Shown: in pieces, positions 38,670-49,417 of the stretch
Position numbering within the stretch: the stretch's first letter is position 1
Layout: each line of letters starts with the position of its first letter
Source: Takifugu bimaculatus
Lineage: Eukaryota; Chordata; Actinopteri; Tetraodontiformes; Tetraodontidae
DNA: 64,000 nt
Assembly: GCA_004026145.2 (NCBI GenBank)
Contig: CP034986.1
Coordinates: forward strand, 13,999,804-14,063,803
Direction: 5' to 3'
Translations under genes and position numbers: made by a program
The notes under the pieces: generated by a model
Seen by the model: the letters and a program-made list of their open reading frames with translations, nothing else
Database searches by the model: none
What the model was told of the DNA's origin: nothing

Positions 38670-38672
38670 CTT

Positions 38673-39009
38673 TACTTAAACTCCCCTCTCTTTGCCTCCG
38701 GTGCCGGATTGTTGTTTCGCCGCTAGCTCCCACCCTCTGTGATCTCCAGTTTTTTGCCTCCTGTTTTCCGTGTTTACTTCCAGCGTGTGAGTTTGTTCCA
38801 GTGCCTCGTCACTGCGTTTTCGTTTGTACTTTTTCTCGACGGTTTTTTCCCTTTATGGTGATTTTTAGTTCGTAGATTTTCTGTTGTTGCTTTGCTAGAG
38901 TTGTTTCCGTTGCTACTTTGATTGATTCCTTCGTCTTGCACCTTTTTGTTATCAATAAAAAGCCGTATCTTCTACTCTGCATCTGGGCCCAGGCCTCCTT
39001 TCCATAACA
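38673..39009 (+). repeat. 5' LTR, truncated
   Basis: Aligns with 43391-43733 of the right LTR and ends CCATAACA at 39009. It contains the AATAAA signal of the LTR. The first 122 bp, including the TG terminus, are missing. Confidence 0.9.
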
Positions 39010-39025
39010 GAACAATCCGGCCACT

Positions 39026-39526
39026 ATGGACCCAGCAAAGTCAGATCTGCTGAAGCAGACGCTTTCCGTGCAAGCAGAGCGGGTCCACCAGGTGGAGTCG
39101 GCTCTGCGCCAAATGTCAGAGCACATGCAGCGCATCACGGCCGGCGTCTCTCAACTCAGTGGTCAGCTGGTGGCCCTGGACGAACGGCTTCCTCGCGTAC
39201 AGGACATCGCCGCGTCAGTCCCAGTCGACAGCCCGCCGACCAACCCTGCTACACAGCCACGTGAGCCTTATATCCCCATCCCAGGAAGGTATTCAGGAGA
39301 CTTGGGGACATGCTCCCAGTTTTTGCACCAGTGCCAGTTGGTTTTTACCCAGCAACCCCTCACCTACTCCACCCCGCAAGCCAAGACTGCCTTTGTCATG
39401 AGTTTGCTCACCGGACAAGCCGCTGCCTGGTCCGTAGCTGTCGCCCCACAGCGACAGGAGTTGATGGGCGATTACACCGGGTTCGTGGGGGAGATGAAGC
39501 CAATTGCTAGACCTCCAACAGGGTAG
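39026..39526 (+). pseudogene. retrotransposon gag, N-terminal part
   Basis: 166-codon frame starting MDPAKSD shortly after the left LTR. It has a coiled-coil-like N-terminus and a capsid region (YSGDLGTCSQFLHQC, AAAWS) of the type seen in sushi elements and in mammalian PEG10/RTL relatives. The frame is lost at about 39495-39515, where the next frame resumes further along the gag protein. This suggests a short deletion plus a frame change. Confidence 0.8.
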
Positions 39527-40559
39527 CTCCTCTGCTTCTGACTACGCTGTAAACTTTCGCATTCTAGCGGCAGAGAGTGGGTGGGGGGATTCAGCCTTGC
39601 AAGCCATATTCCTCAAGGGGCTAGCAGGAGAGCTGAAGGACGAATTAGCTGTTCGTGATGAGTGCCACTCCCTCAACTCCCTTATTGATTTAACCATCCA
39701 CATTGACAATAGGATCAGAGAGAGAGCCAGGGAGCGGCAGGGGATGCAGAGGGGACAGTTCCGCACCTGCACCCAGTTTTACTCACCTGACTCCTTCCCG
39801 AGATCTCCTGCCGCCTCCCACTACGCCCAGGAGCAACCGCCGCAGCCCGCAGAGGAGCCCATGCAATTAGGAAGGACACGCCTCACGGCAGCCGAGAGAC
39901 AACGCCACATGCAGCACCAGCTCTGCCTCTACTGCGCGCAGCAGGGACACTATGTTTCCCGATGTCCTGAGGTGCCAAGGGGACGGGGTTCACCTATAAG
40001 CCGAGGGACCGAGCTGAGTCGTATCTCTTCCTCCTCCACGTCAAGGATCCAAGTCCAAGGTACGATCCATCTCCCTGAACACTCCGTCCCTACTAAAGTG
40101 TTAGTGGATTCCGGCGCAGATGAAAGTTTCATCGACTCAGACTTTGTTAACACTCATGGCATCCCCACTTATGACTTGTCGGTCCCGAAAGAGGTGCACT
40201 CAGTAGATGGTAAACTTCTAACGTTAGTAACGCGCAAAACGCAACCCCTGAAATTGAATCTCTCCAGCAACCACCACGAGTTCATAGAGATGTTTGTTAT
40301 CTGCACTCCTCTGAATTCCATCATCCTGGGCATCCCCTGGCTGAAGCTTCACAACCCCCACATCGATTGGTCTACTGCCACCATCCGCAACTGGAGTAAC
40401 CATTGCCACGCCCACTGCCTTAAATCCGCTCTGCCAACCAGGCCCACGAACCCATCTCCAGCACCCGAGGAGATCAACTTAACCAATGTTCCTTCCGACT
40501 ACCACGACCTGCAGCAGGTTTTCAGCAAAGCATCTGCCTCCTCGTTACCCCCCCCATAG
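39504..40559 (+). pseudogene. retrotransposon gag C-terminus and protease
   Basis: Continues gag and contains a CCHC zinc knuckle (CLYCAQQGHYVSRC) followed by an aspartic protease with the active-site triad in VDSGADESF. The frame ends at 40557-40559, just after a run of eight C (40548-40555); the pol frame carries on from this point. One base more or fewer in the C-run, or a programmed shift, would explain the change. Confidence 0.85.
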
Positions 40560-43107
40560 ACCTTACGACTGCGCCATAGACTTGCTCCCCGGCGCCACTC
40601 TTCCCACCAAGAGACTTTTTCACCTGGCCAAGCCAGAGCGGGAGGCGATGGAGAAGTACATTACGGAGTCAGTGGCAGCCGGTCTCATTCGTCCCTCCTC
40701 GTCTCCCGTGGGGGTGGGGTTCTTCTTCGTAGAAAAGAAAGATAAATCCTTACGCCCCTGTATTGACTACACCGGACTAAATGACATCACTGTGAAGAAC
40801 AAGTACCCCCTCCCTCTGATTGACTCAGCTTTCAGCCCCCTACACACAGCTACGGTGTTTACTAAATTAGATTTGAGAAACGCTTATCACCTCATCAGAA
40901 TCAGGGAGGGGGACGAGTGGAAAACGGCTTTCAACACCCCGCTAGGTCACTTCGAATACTTGGTGATGCCCTTTGGACTAACTAATGCCCCTGCCGTATT
41001 TCAATGTCTAGTCAACGACGTGCAGCGGGATCTGCTGAATAAGTCGGTGTTCGTTTACCTGGATGACATACTGATCTTTTCCAGGTCGTTGGAGGAGCAT
41101 GTTGGACACGTGCGGGAAGTGTTGAAGAGACTATTGGAAAATAAGCTGTGCGCCAAAGCGGAAAAGTGTGAATTCCATGTATCCTCTGTAAGTTTCCTAG
41201 GCTTTGTGATTGAGAAGGGACAGCTTCGTGCAGATCCTTCCAAGGTGGCAGCAGTCAAGGACTGGCCCATGCCCACTACTCGTAAGCAGCTTCAGCGTTT
41301 CTTAGGCTTTGCCAATTTCTATCGACGTTTCATACGAAACTACAGCCGCCTGGCAGCACCACTCACGCGTCTCACGTCCCCCAAGCTCACTTTCGTCTGG
41401 TCTCCAGATGAACAGCAGGCCTTCGAAAAACTAAAAAACATGTTTATTAATACCCCTGTCCTTACGCACCCAGATCCGGAGCGACAGTTCGTGGTTGAAG
41501 TTGATGCCTCAGACTCCGGGGTAGGGGCCATCCTCTCTCAGCGTCATGCCACTGATAACAAGCTTCACCCCTGCGCCTTTTTTTCACGCCGTCTCTCCCC
41601 AGCAGAAGCCAATTATGATGTAGGTAACCGGGAACTCCTGCCGGTGGTCCTGGCTCTGCAGGAGTGGAGGCACTGGCTGGAGGGAGGGACACAGCCTTTC
41701 ATCGTGTGGACGGACCACAAAAATCTCGCCTACCTGCGCACCGCTCGCCGCCTGAACTCACGACAGGCCCGCGGGGCCTTGTTCCTCGGCAGGTTCCGCT
41801 TCACGATCACGTATCGCCCCGGCTCGCGGAACACAAAGCCTGATGCACTCTCCCCCCAGTTTTCCTCGGAGGAGAGGGAGCCCTCCAGGGAGACCGTCTT
41901 GGAGTGTGTGCTGGGCAAGGTCCACTGGCCAGTCGAGGCGGAGGTTCGGGAAGCGCTCCAGGGACAGTTGGTCCCAGACGGATGCCCGGTCATCGGTACT
42001 CTCATGGGGACACACCTCCCGAATAGCCTGCCACCCAGGAGTCCATCGCACTTTAGCCCTCGTCCGACAGCGCTTCTGGTGGCCATCCATGGCGGCGGAC
42101 GTCCGGACCTTTGTTGCGGCGTGCACCGTGTGTATACACAGCAAATCTTCACACAGGGCCCCCGCAGGACTTCTGCAGCCGCTACCCATTCCCCCTCGTC
42201 CCTGGTCCCACATCGCTGTGGACTTCGTTACCGGGCTGCCCCCCCTGAAGGTAACACTACTATCTTAACAGTGGTCGATTGTTTCTCCAAGGCGGTACAT
42301 TTTGTTCCCCTTCCTAAACTCCCCACCGCCTTGGAGACGGCAAACCTCCTGATTCAACATGTTTTTAGACTTCATGGAATCCCGCAGGACATCCTGTCAG
42401 ACCGCGCACCTCAATTCACCTCTCAGGTGTGGAAGGCGTTCTGCCGGGCCCTGGGAACCACCTCCAGCCTCACCTTGGGTTACCACCCCCAGTCCAACGG
42501 GCAGACAGAACGAGCTAACCAGAGTTTGGAGGCATCCCTGAGTTGTGTGGTCTCCCGCCTCCCGTCCTCCTGGGCCTCACATCTACCCTGGGTGGAGTAC
42601 GCCCACAACTCTCTCGTCAGTGCAGCAACTGGTCTGTCTCCCTTTATGGTCAACCACGGCTACCAACCTCCTCTGTTCCCCAGCCAAGAGTCCGACGCGG
42701 CGTTACCCTCGGTCCGAGCCCAGTTCCGCCGGATCAGACGGGTGTGGCGGGAGACTCGAGCCGCACTGGACAGGACAGCGGAGCGTAACAGACGCCTGGC
42801 GGACCAACACCAAGCACCGGCGCCTAATTACCAAGTGGGTCAGCAAGTGTGGCTCTCCTCCCGCGATCTCCCCCTCCAGACTGATTCCAGAAAACTCGCC
42901 CCCAGGTACATCGGCCCTTACCCCGTGGACAAAATCATCAACCCTTGTGCAGTCCGTCTCCGCCTCCCAGCTTCCCTGAACATCCACCCAGTGTTTCATG
43001 TCTCCCTCCTCAAGCCCCCACCAACCTCCTGCGCCACCACCGCCCCCCCCGCACCTTGTCGAAGGCCATCCGGCCTACACGGTCAACAAGATTTTGGATG
43101 TACGTAG
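40486..43107 (+). pseudogene. retrotransposon pol: RT, RNase H, integrase (frame-shifted)
   Basis: 873-codon frame. Reverse transcriptase is clear (FTKLDLRNAYH, MPFGLTNAP, the YLDD catalytic motif near 41058-41069), followed by the RNase H domain (VEVDASDSGVGA) and integrase core (VVDCFSKA, DRAPQFTS, YHPQSNGQTERAN). Between about 41995 and 42245 the true integrase zinc-finger region (HPGVHRTLAL, CTVC) is in another frame, so two opposite shifts lie inside an apparently open frame. A further shift near 43020-43050 moves the C-terminus to the frame used by the chromodomain. Confidence 0.88.
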
Positions 43108-43339
43108 GCGGGGAAGGGGATTCCAGTATTTGGTCGACTGGGAGGGGTACGGCCCGGAGGAGCGCTCCTGGATTGGGCGCTCCCTCATTTTAGACCCGCA
43201 ACTGTTGAGGGATTTTTATCTCAGGTTCCTAGACAAGCCAGGTAGGCGTCCATTGGGGGGGGGGGTACTGTTATGGCTCGGGTTTCTCGCCTGCTCCCCC
43301 ACCTGCAGGATCGGCAGGCAGGGGCGGGCCGAACTCTGA
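42998..43339 (+). pseudogene. retrotransposon integrase C-terminal chromodomain
   Basis: This frame carries YTVNKILDVRR, then YLVDWEGYGPEERSW, a clear chromodomain that in chromoviruses directs integration to marked chromatin. It is out of frame with the upstream integrase. The domain itself ends by about residue 75, before the right LTR; the rest of the open frame runs into the LTR. Confidence 0.85.
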
Positions 43340-43733
43340 TGAGCGCTGAGCCTCTGGCGCACCTGCAGCGCATTACCTTAATTCGGCGGCTACTTAAACT
43401 CCCCTCTCTTTGCCTCCGGTGCCGGATTGTTGTTTCGCCGCTAGCTCCCACCCTCTGTGATCTCCAGTTTTTTGCCTCCTGTTTTCCGTGTTTACTTCCA
43501 GCGTGTGAGTTTGTTCCAGTGCCTCGTCACTGCGTTTTCGTTTGTACTTTTTCTCGACGGTTTTTTCCCTTTTATGGTGATTTTTAGTTCGTAGATTTTC
43601 TGTTGTTGCTTTGCTAGAGTTGTTTCCGTTGCTACTTTGATTGATTCCTTTGTCTTGCACCTTTTTGTTATCAATAAAAAGCTGTATCTTCTACTCTGCA
43701 TCTGGGTCCAGGCCTCCTTGACTTTCCATAACA
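43269..43733 (+). repeat. 3' LTR, complete
   Basis: 465 bp, starting TGTTATGG and ending CCATAACA. It contains AATAAA near its end. The flanking sequence CCATGAGG at 43734 continues the TAAR unit exactly as at 47774. Confidence 0.92.
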
Positions 43734-45381
43734 CCATGAGGGACAACAGTCTCTGGTGGGGGTGTGACAGATTAATGATGATGTTCCTTCTCAGGACATG
43801 CAGTGCTTCAGTGCAGTGTCCTTAGTGGAGGGAAGAAAGTCCCACTCTCCTCACAGTCTTGTAGACAGAGGGGCTGGATTCTCCACACTTCATAGAGATG
43901 CAGTTGGTCAGAACCTAAGGATGGGTGTGGGGGCAAATGGGTTCCCCTCATCTTACCCAGGAAGTAGATATTCAGCTGACACAGTCACAGAGCAGGTGAG
44001 GGAGTCTGTGAGGTGCTCCCTCAGGTGCTTAGTGCTGCTGACCACGTGCACAGCTGTGTTATTGATGAGGAGCCTTATGCTTTTACATCATGTGTAACTA
44101 TATCTAGTTATTCCGGGCTGGATAATTTTGTGGTGCCAATCAGTTTTTAAAAATAGCTGTTTACAACCAGTTGAATTTGACCGGGTTTAATACTGACCCT
44201 TAAAATATTGGCCCGCTCGTCATCTTTTATTTTAACTGTCAGTTTGAAGTATGGTTAAATCTAAAATGAAAAGGTTTGAATGCATTGTGAAAGAGTTAAG
44301 TAAACATCTTTCGGTCAATAAACAGGATCTACTGTACGTATCGGTGTTAATGTGTGTATATAGGGTGGCTATAGAGGAGATGATAAGTTGACAACTCTGA
44401 ATAATATTCGCTGCACCTTAAGGCACATTCATTTCACTGTGTTTATCAGTAAAACAGGCAGTTGTTTGGCCCCTTGTTAACATCAGTTTCTCTCCTCATT
44501 CTGAGACAAACATTAAACTTCATCTTGATGTTTGTTTGATCTGAAGATGGAGGCATTAATTTATTATAACTGATCATGTGGAGTATGTTGTCATGGGCTT
44601 ATTGATTTATCATACGTTATCATGTACATCACGTTATCATGAGTTTTTTTGGTGGGGGGGTTCGCAAATTTTATGTTTATCTTTGTGATTTTATAGGATA
44701 AAAATGAGTGGGGTTGCAATTTGATTTTTAAGTATAACATCACAAGGAAGCAAGTCAAAATATAGGTTATTTTGCCTTTTGTAATTTTTGATTTCACATT
44801 TTTTCTACAAACAGAACATAACAATAAAGGCAGTCAAATGATAGAAGCAACTGTGAGCAAGAAACAAAAATGGGAAAAAAGTAACACTAATAAGGATAAC
44901 AATAAAAATAACAGCAATATTTTAAAGCAAACACATTTTTTCATATTCAGTGTAAAAAGTTATCTCCAGGAGTCTTTCTCCTATAAATCCACCTTGGCAT
45001 GAAAAATAGCTCTAGTTAAGTGTTAAAGTTATTTGCTGGAGGTTGATTTTTACACAAAAGGCTTTGCAGATATTGTCAAAGACACATAATGAATGTACAA
45101 AACTGTTGGCTATAATAGAGTCATGTATGCATATTTTTTTTTGAGTGAAGAAGACTGTCGTCAAGAGTAAAAGCACGGTTTACACCTCAGGTGATCTTGA
45201 ACAGAAGTTAGAAGCTAGAAGTCAGATGAAGAAGTTAAAACAGGCCAAACCCCTTTTCTACACACACTTTATCGTGTTGCAATATGAATGCTGTCCTCTT
45301 CGCGTAAAAAATCAATTTGACATCCTTTTTAAAAAAAATCCAAAGGTTTATCATTGGAAATAAAAAATATGTTACCCGTGT
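43734..45381. repeat. TAAR unit A, downstream spacer
   Basis: Nearly identical by eye to 47774-49417, with scattered substitutions and small indels, then diverging in the last few hundred bases before each TAAR gene. No gene; the short frames are shared but show no protein similarity I recognise. Confidence 0.85.
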
Positions 45382-46402
45382 TTAAAGGAGCTTGAGCTCA
45401 TTCGAGTATGAATGCAGTATTCTTAATGTGACGATGAGTTTGATAGACCTCCTAAACCAGGGATAGAAGAGAGCATAAATCAAAGGGTTCATACAAGAGT
45501 TGATAATCAAAATCCAAAACAAAACAGCAAAGTAAGATAAGTTGTTGACAGTGTCTGCACCTGCGAGAGCTGGATAGTAATAGGGACCAAAACACAAGAG
45601 AAACACAGTGATCACAATCCCCAGAGTTCTGGCTGCTTTCCACTCTGATTTTGTCACTCTGGGAGCTGCATTCACAGCGAGGGCAACATTCTGAATACGA
45701 ATGACCCGCATTTGGGCCACAGCAGCTATAAACACTCTCATGTACATAACAACCATGACAGTACAGGGTAAAACAAAGGGTGATAAATAGATCAACAGTT
45801 CCAGAAATGTGGCTGATGACAACCACACACTCTCCGTGGCAGGAATTGTACCTTTCTGGCTGCTGGAGGTGGCCCATCAAAATACTTCCATTATACAGTA
45901 GAGAACAGGCCCAACATAGGCAGATTGCAATTTTAGCTCTTCTCAGGGTTACCTTGGTGGTATAGAGCAGAGGGTCACAAATAGCCAGATAACGGTCAAT
46001 AGAAATGAGCACCATGTTGCCCACAGATGCAGAAAGTACACAGAAAGTAACATAAGGAGTCAGAGCACACATCAGCTTTCCTAAGCGCCAGCACATTTCC
46101 ACATAATGCAGGCCCTCGATCGGCATCACCAGCAGCCCCACCACCAGATCAGAGACAGCAAGAGAGAGGAGCAGGGTGTTGGTGGGTGTGTGAAGCTGCC
46201 TAAAGTGAGAGATAGAGATGATGACAAGAAGGTTAAGAGTCACAGTGAGCAGAGAGACTGAGGCCAGCAGGCTGATGAACACTGCAGTTTCAGAGAAGGT
46301 TTGGTTGAGCCTCTTGCAGGAGGAGTTAAGCTTAGCAAAGCAGGGCAAAGGTTCCCCAGTGCTCTCCATGAGACAGGAGAAGAAAAGGTGCAACTCCCCC
46401 AT
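45382..46402 (-). pseudogene. TAAR copy B, broken by a one-base insertion
   Basis: Same single-exon TAAR as copies A and C, but where A and C read AAAGGTGAT this copy has AAAGGGTGAT (extra G within 45778-45780). The frame changes in TM5, just after the Asp5.42 region. The upstream part runs in one frame from 46402 and the last 120 or so residues, including the NPLIYALFYPWFRR motif, run in another to 45382. At 3.32 it has Thr (46046-46048) instead of the Ser of A and C. No other stop is seen, so the break is recent, or is a sequencing error in a G-run. Confidence 0.88.
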
Positions 46403-46892
46403 CAGAAGCTAATTTATCCTCTTCACGTTGGCCTTATTTCCCTCTGATCACCTCACCACTGATGCAACTTAATTTTCCCTCCCTTCAAATCAAATGTCAG
46501 TCATTGTTGTATTCGGTCCTCATAGATCCCTTGTGTAAACCTGAATTCTCTTCTTCCTGTCCTAGTTGGAACTTGCCATTGATAAAAAACATAAAAGTGA
46601 ATTTATACAGTCTTTAAATTAAATGATATTAGTAGTTTGAGTCTTCACTGAAATAGTCAACTACTGCGTCAAAGACTGTTCCAATTGTATTTGTGAAAAT
46701 AAATTCCCCATAGATTCAACTGTGGGTACTCAGGAAGAGAAAGACACTCTAAGGTGTTCAATAAATGTGAATACTTCTGTACTGAGTGTACACAGAATAT
46801 AGTTCTCTTGCACTGCTAATGAAATCTGATTTATTATATAATGTGCATAGATATATTTTATTTTTTCTCTTGATGGTGTTTTCCCTTTTGAG

Positions 46893-47140
46893 GCCGCGGG
46901 GAGGGTGCAGGAGCCTTTCCCTGCTGCGTGCAGCTCAAGGCCGTCCACCCCTGGATGACTTGGCAGCTCATCCCAGTGCCCTATGGGAGCATTTTGCTGT
47001 TGGGTATATTGCTCAAGAGTTCCTCGACAGTGCTCCGAATGGGTCCTGGCACCTCCCCCCTGCTGTCAGAACACCTTGTGGATTTTGTCTGCACCGGGTC
47101 TTGAACCCAGAACCCTCTGGGTTGTTGGTGCGCTGGTAAT
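46893..47140 (+). repeat. dispersed repeat, copy 4
   Basis: Upstream of TAAR copy B, nearly identical to 37948-38195 but keeping an extra GGCCGCGGGGA segment at its start that copy 3 lacks. Confidence 0.65.
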
Positions 47141-47484
47141 GCACTAAAACGGTTGACTCCCTCGATCTGCCTGAGGGCCCTTGATGTCGCAGCCATCCAG
47201 CCTGGCTGCCATGGTGCTTGTTCAGAGGCCAGATTTGTGTGCCAATAGAGGACTGATATGACAAAGATGCTGGAGACTGAAACTTGGGTCTACTGGAGAC
47301 ATGTTGGTGTCACCAGGGAGGTGTCCACATGGAGTGCATGATGGTGACTGCAGGAGTTGTGCATCAGTCTACGTCTGGTTTTAGGTCTCCTGTGTTGGAA
47401 ACTGCAGAGTCAAGACTGTTTGAATGTAGAGTGGGGGTGAGTCAAATGTCCATATTAAGAGTTCAGCAGCTTTTATTCAGCCTG

Positions 47485-47773
47485 GTGGTCAATCAATCTT
47501 TATCAATTATTATTTCTTTATAGAGCATCTGTTACAATCAAAATGGTCACTAGGTGCTTTACAGAATCTCCAGACCTGATCCAACGAGCAACAGTGCCAA
47601 GGAGAAACTCACCTTTACCAGGAAGAAACCTTGAGCAGGACCAGGCTCATATGGGAGTACCCTCCTGCTGATGACCGACTGGGCAGAGAGGGGTGAGGAG
47701 TTGTGGGGAGGTCAGATAGAAGAGAGAATAGGCGTAGATCATGCACTAGTGCTGCAGACCCTTTTTTCAAGGA
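47485..47773 (+). repeat. second dispersed repeat, uninterrupted copy
   Basis: Carries CAATCAATCTTTATCAATTATT, GGAGAAACTC, GGAAGAAACCTTGAGCAG and GACTGGGCAGAGAGGGG, a layout common in fish genomes. It shows what unit A looked like before the LTR element: 47624-47773 (150 bp) are absent from unit A. Confidence 0.7.
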
Positions 47774-49417
47774 CCATGAGGGACAACAGTCTCTGGTGGG
47801 GGTGTGACAGATTAATGATGATGTTCCTTCTCAGGACATGCAGTGCTTCAGTGCAGTGTCCTCAGTGGAGGGAAGAAAGTCCCACTCTCCTCACAGTCTT
47901 GCAGACAGAGGGGCTGGATTCTCCACACTTCATAGAGATGCAGTTGGTCAGAACCTAAGGATGGGTGTGGGGGCAAATGGGTTCCCCTCATCTTACCCAG
48001 GAAGTAGATATTCAGCTGACACAGTCACAGAGCAGGTGAGGGAGTCTGTGAGGTGCTCCCTCAGGTGCTTAGTGCTGCTGACCACGTGCACAGCTGTGTT
48101 ATTGATGAGGAGCCTTATGCTTTTACATCATGTGTAACTATATCTAGTTATTCTGGGCTGGATAATTTTGTGGTGCCAATCAGTTTTTAAAAATAGCTAT
48201 TTACAACCAGTTATATTTGACCAGGTTTAATACTGACCCTTAAAATATTGGCCCGCTCGTCATCTTTTATTTTAACTGTCAGTTTGAAGTATGGTTAAAT
48301 CTAAAATGAAAAGGTTTGAATGCATTGTGAAAGAGTTAAGTAAACATCTTTCGGTCAATAAACAGGATCTACTGTACGTATCGGTGTTAATGTGTGTATA
48401 TAGGGTGGCTATAGAGGAGATGATAAGTTGACATCTCTGAATAATATTCGCTGCACCTTAAGGCACATTCATTTCACTGTGTTTATCAGTAAAACAGGCA
48501 GTTGTTTGGCCCCTTGTTAACATCAGTTTCTCTCCTCATTCTGAGACGAAACATTAAACCTTCATCTTGATGTTTGTTTGATCTGAAGATGGAGGCATTC
48601 ATTTATTATAACTGATCATGTGGAGTATGTTGTCATGGGCTTCATTGATTTATCATACGTTATCATGTACATCACGTTATCATGAGGTTTTTTGGGGGGG
48701 GGTTCGCAAATGTTATGTTTGTCTTTTTGATTTTATAGAATAAAATGAGTGGGGTTGCCAATTTGATTTTTAAGTATAACATCACAAAGAAGCAAGTCAA
48801 AATATAGGTTATTTTGCCTTTTGTAATTTTTGATTTCACATTTTTTCTACAAATACAAACAGAACATAACAATAAAGGCAGTCAAATGATAGAAGCAACT
48901 GTGAGCAAGAAACAAAAATGGGAAAAAAGTAACACTAATAAGGATAACAATAAAAATAACAGCAATATTTTAAAGCAACCACATTTTTCATATTCAGTGT
49001 AAAAATTTGTCTCAAGGAGTCTTTCTCCTATAAATCCACCTTGGCATGAAAAATAGCTCTAGTTAAGTGTTAAAGTTATTTGCTGGAGGTTGATTTTTAC
49101 TCAAAAGGCTTTGCAGATATTGTCAAAGACACATGGTGAATATACAGTTGGCCTTTATAGTGTAACTTTTTTCCATGGTGAAGAAGACTGTCGATCAAGA
49201 GTAAAAGCACAGTTTACACCTCAGGTGATCTTGAACAGAAGTTAGAAGCTAGAATTCAGATGAATAAATTAAAACTTTCTTAAATCACAAACATCTTTTC
49301 TCCACAGACTTTGTTGTGTTGCAATATGAATGCTGCCCTCTGAGAGTAAAATGGAGTTTGACAGCATTGTTAAATAAATGGTTATAAGATAGCAGTCATA
49401 AAAAATGTTACCCCTAT
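47774..49417. repeat. TAAR unit B, downstream spacer
   Basis: Counterpart of 43734-45381. It ends where TAAR copy C begins. The distance from copy B to copy C start-points (about 4.03 kb) equals the A-B distance once the LTR element is removed and the 150 missing bases are added. Confidence 0.85.

Larger units (their letters stand above)
38673..43733 (+). mobile_element. Ty3/gypsy chromovirus-type LTR retrotransposon (degraded)
   Basis: Two LTRs flank gag, protease, reverse transcriptase, RNase H, integrase and a chromodomain, in the order of Metaviridae chromoviruses of the fish sushi type. The right LTR is complete and starts and ends with the inverted pair TGTTATGG/CCATAACA. A G-run (43255-43265) just before it may be the polypurine tract. 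The left LTR lacks its first 122 bp. The LTRs differ by about 3 substitutions and 2 indels over roughly 337 bp, so insertion was recent, yet the internal frames carry a gag deletion and several frameshifts. It sits in the spacer of TAAR unit A and is absent from the same place in unit B. Confidence 0.93.

Noticed and set aside
43269..43733. Frames of 62-104 codons inside the LTRs as genes
   Set aside because: They are repeated in both LTRs and lie in non-coding LTR sequence.
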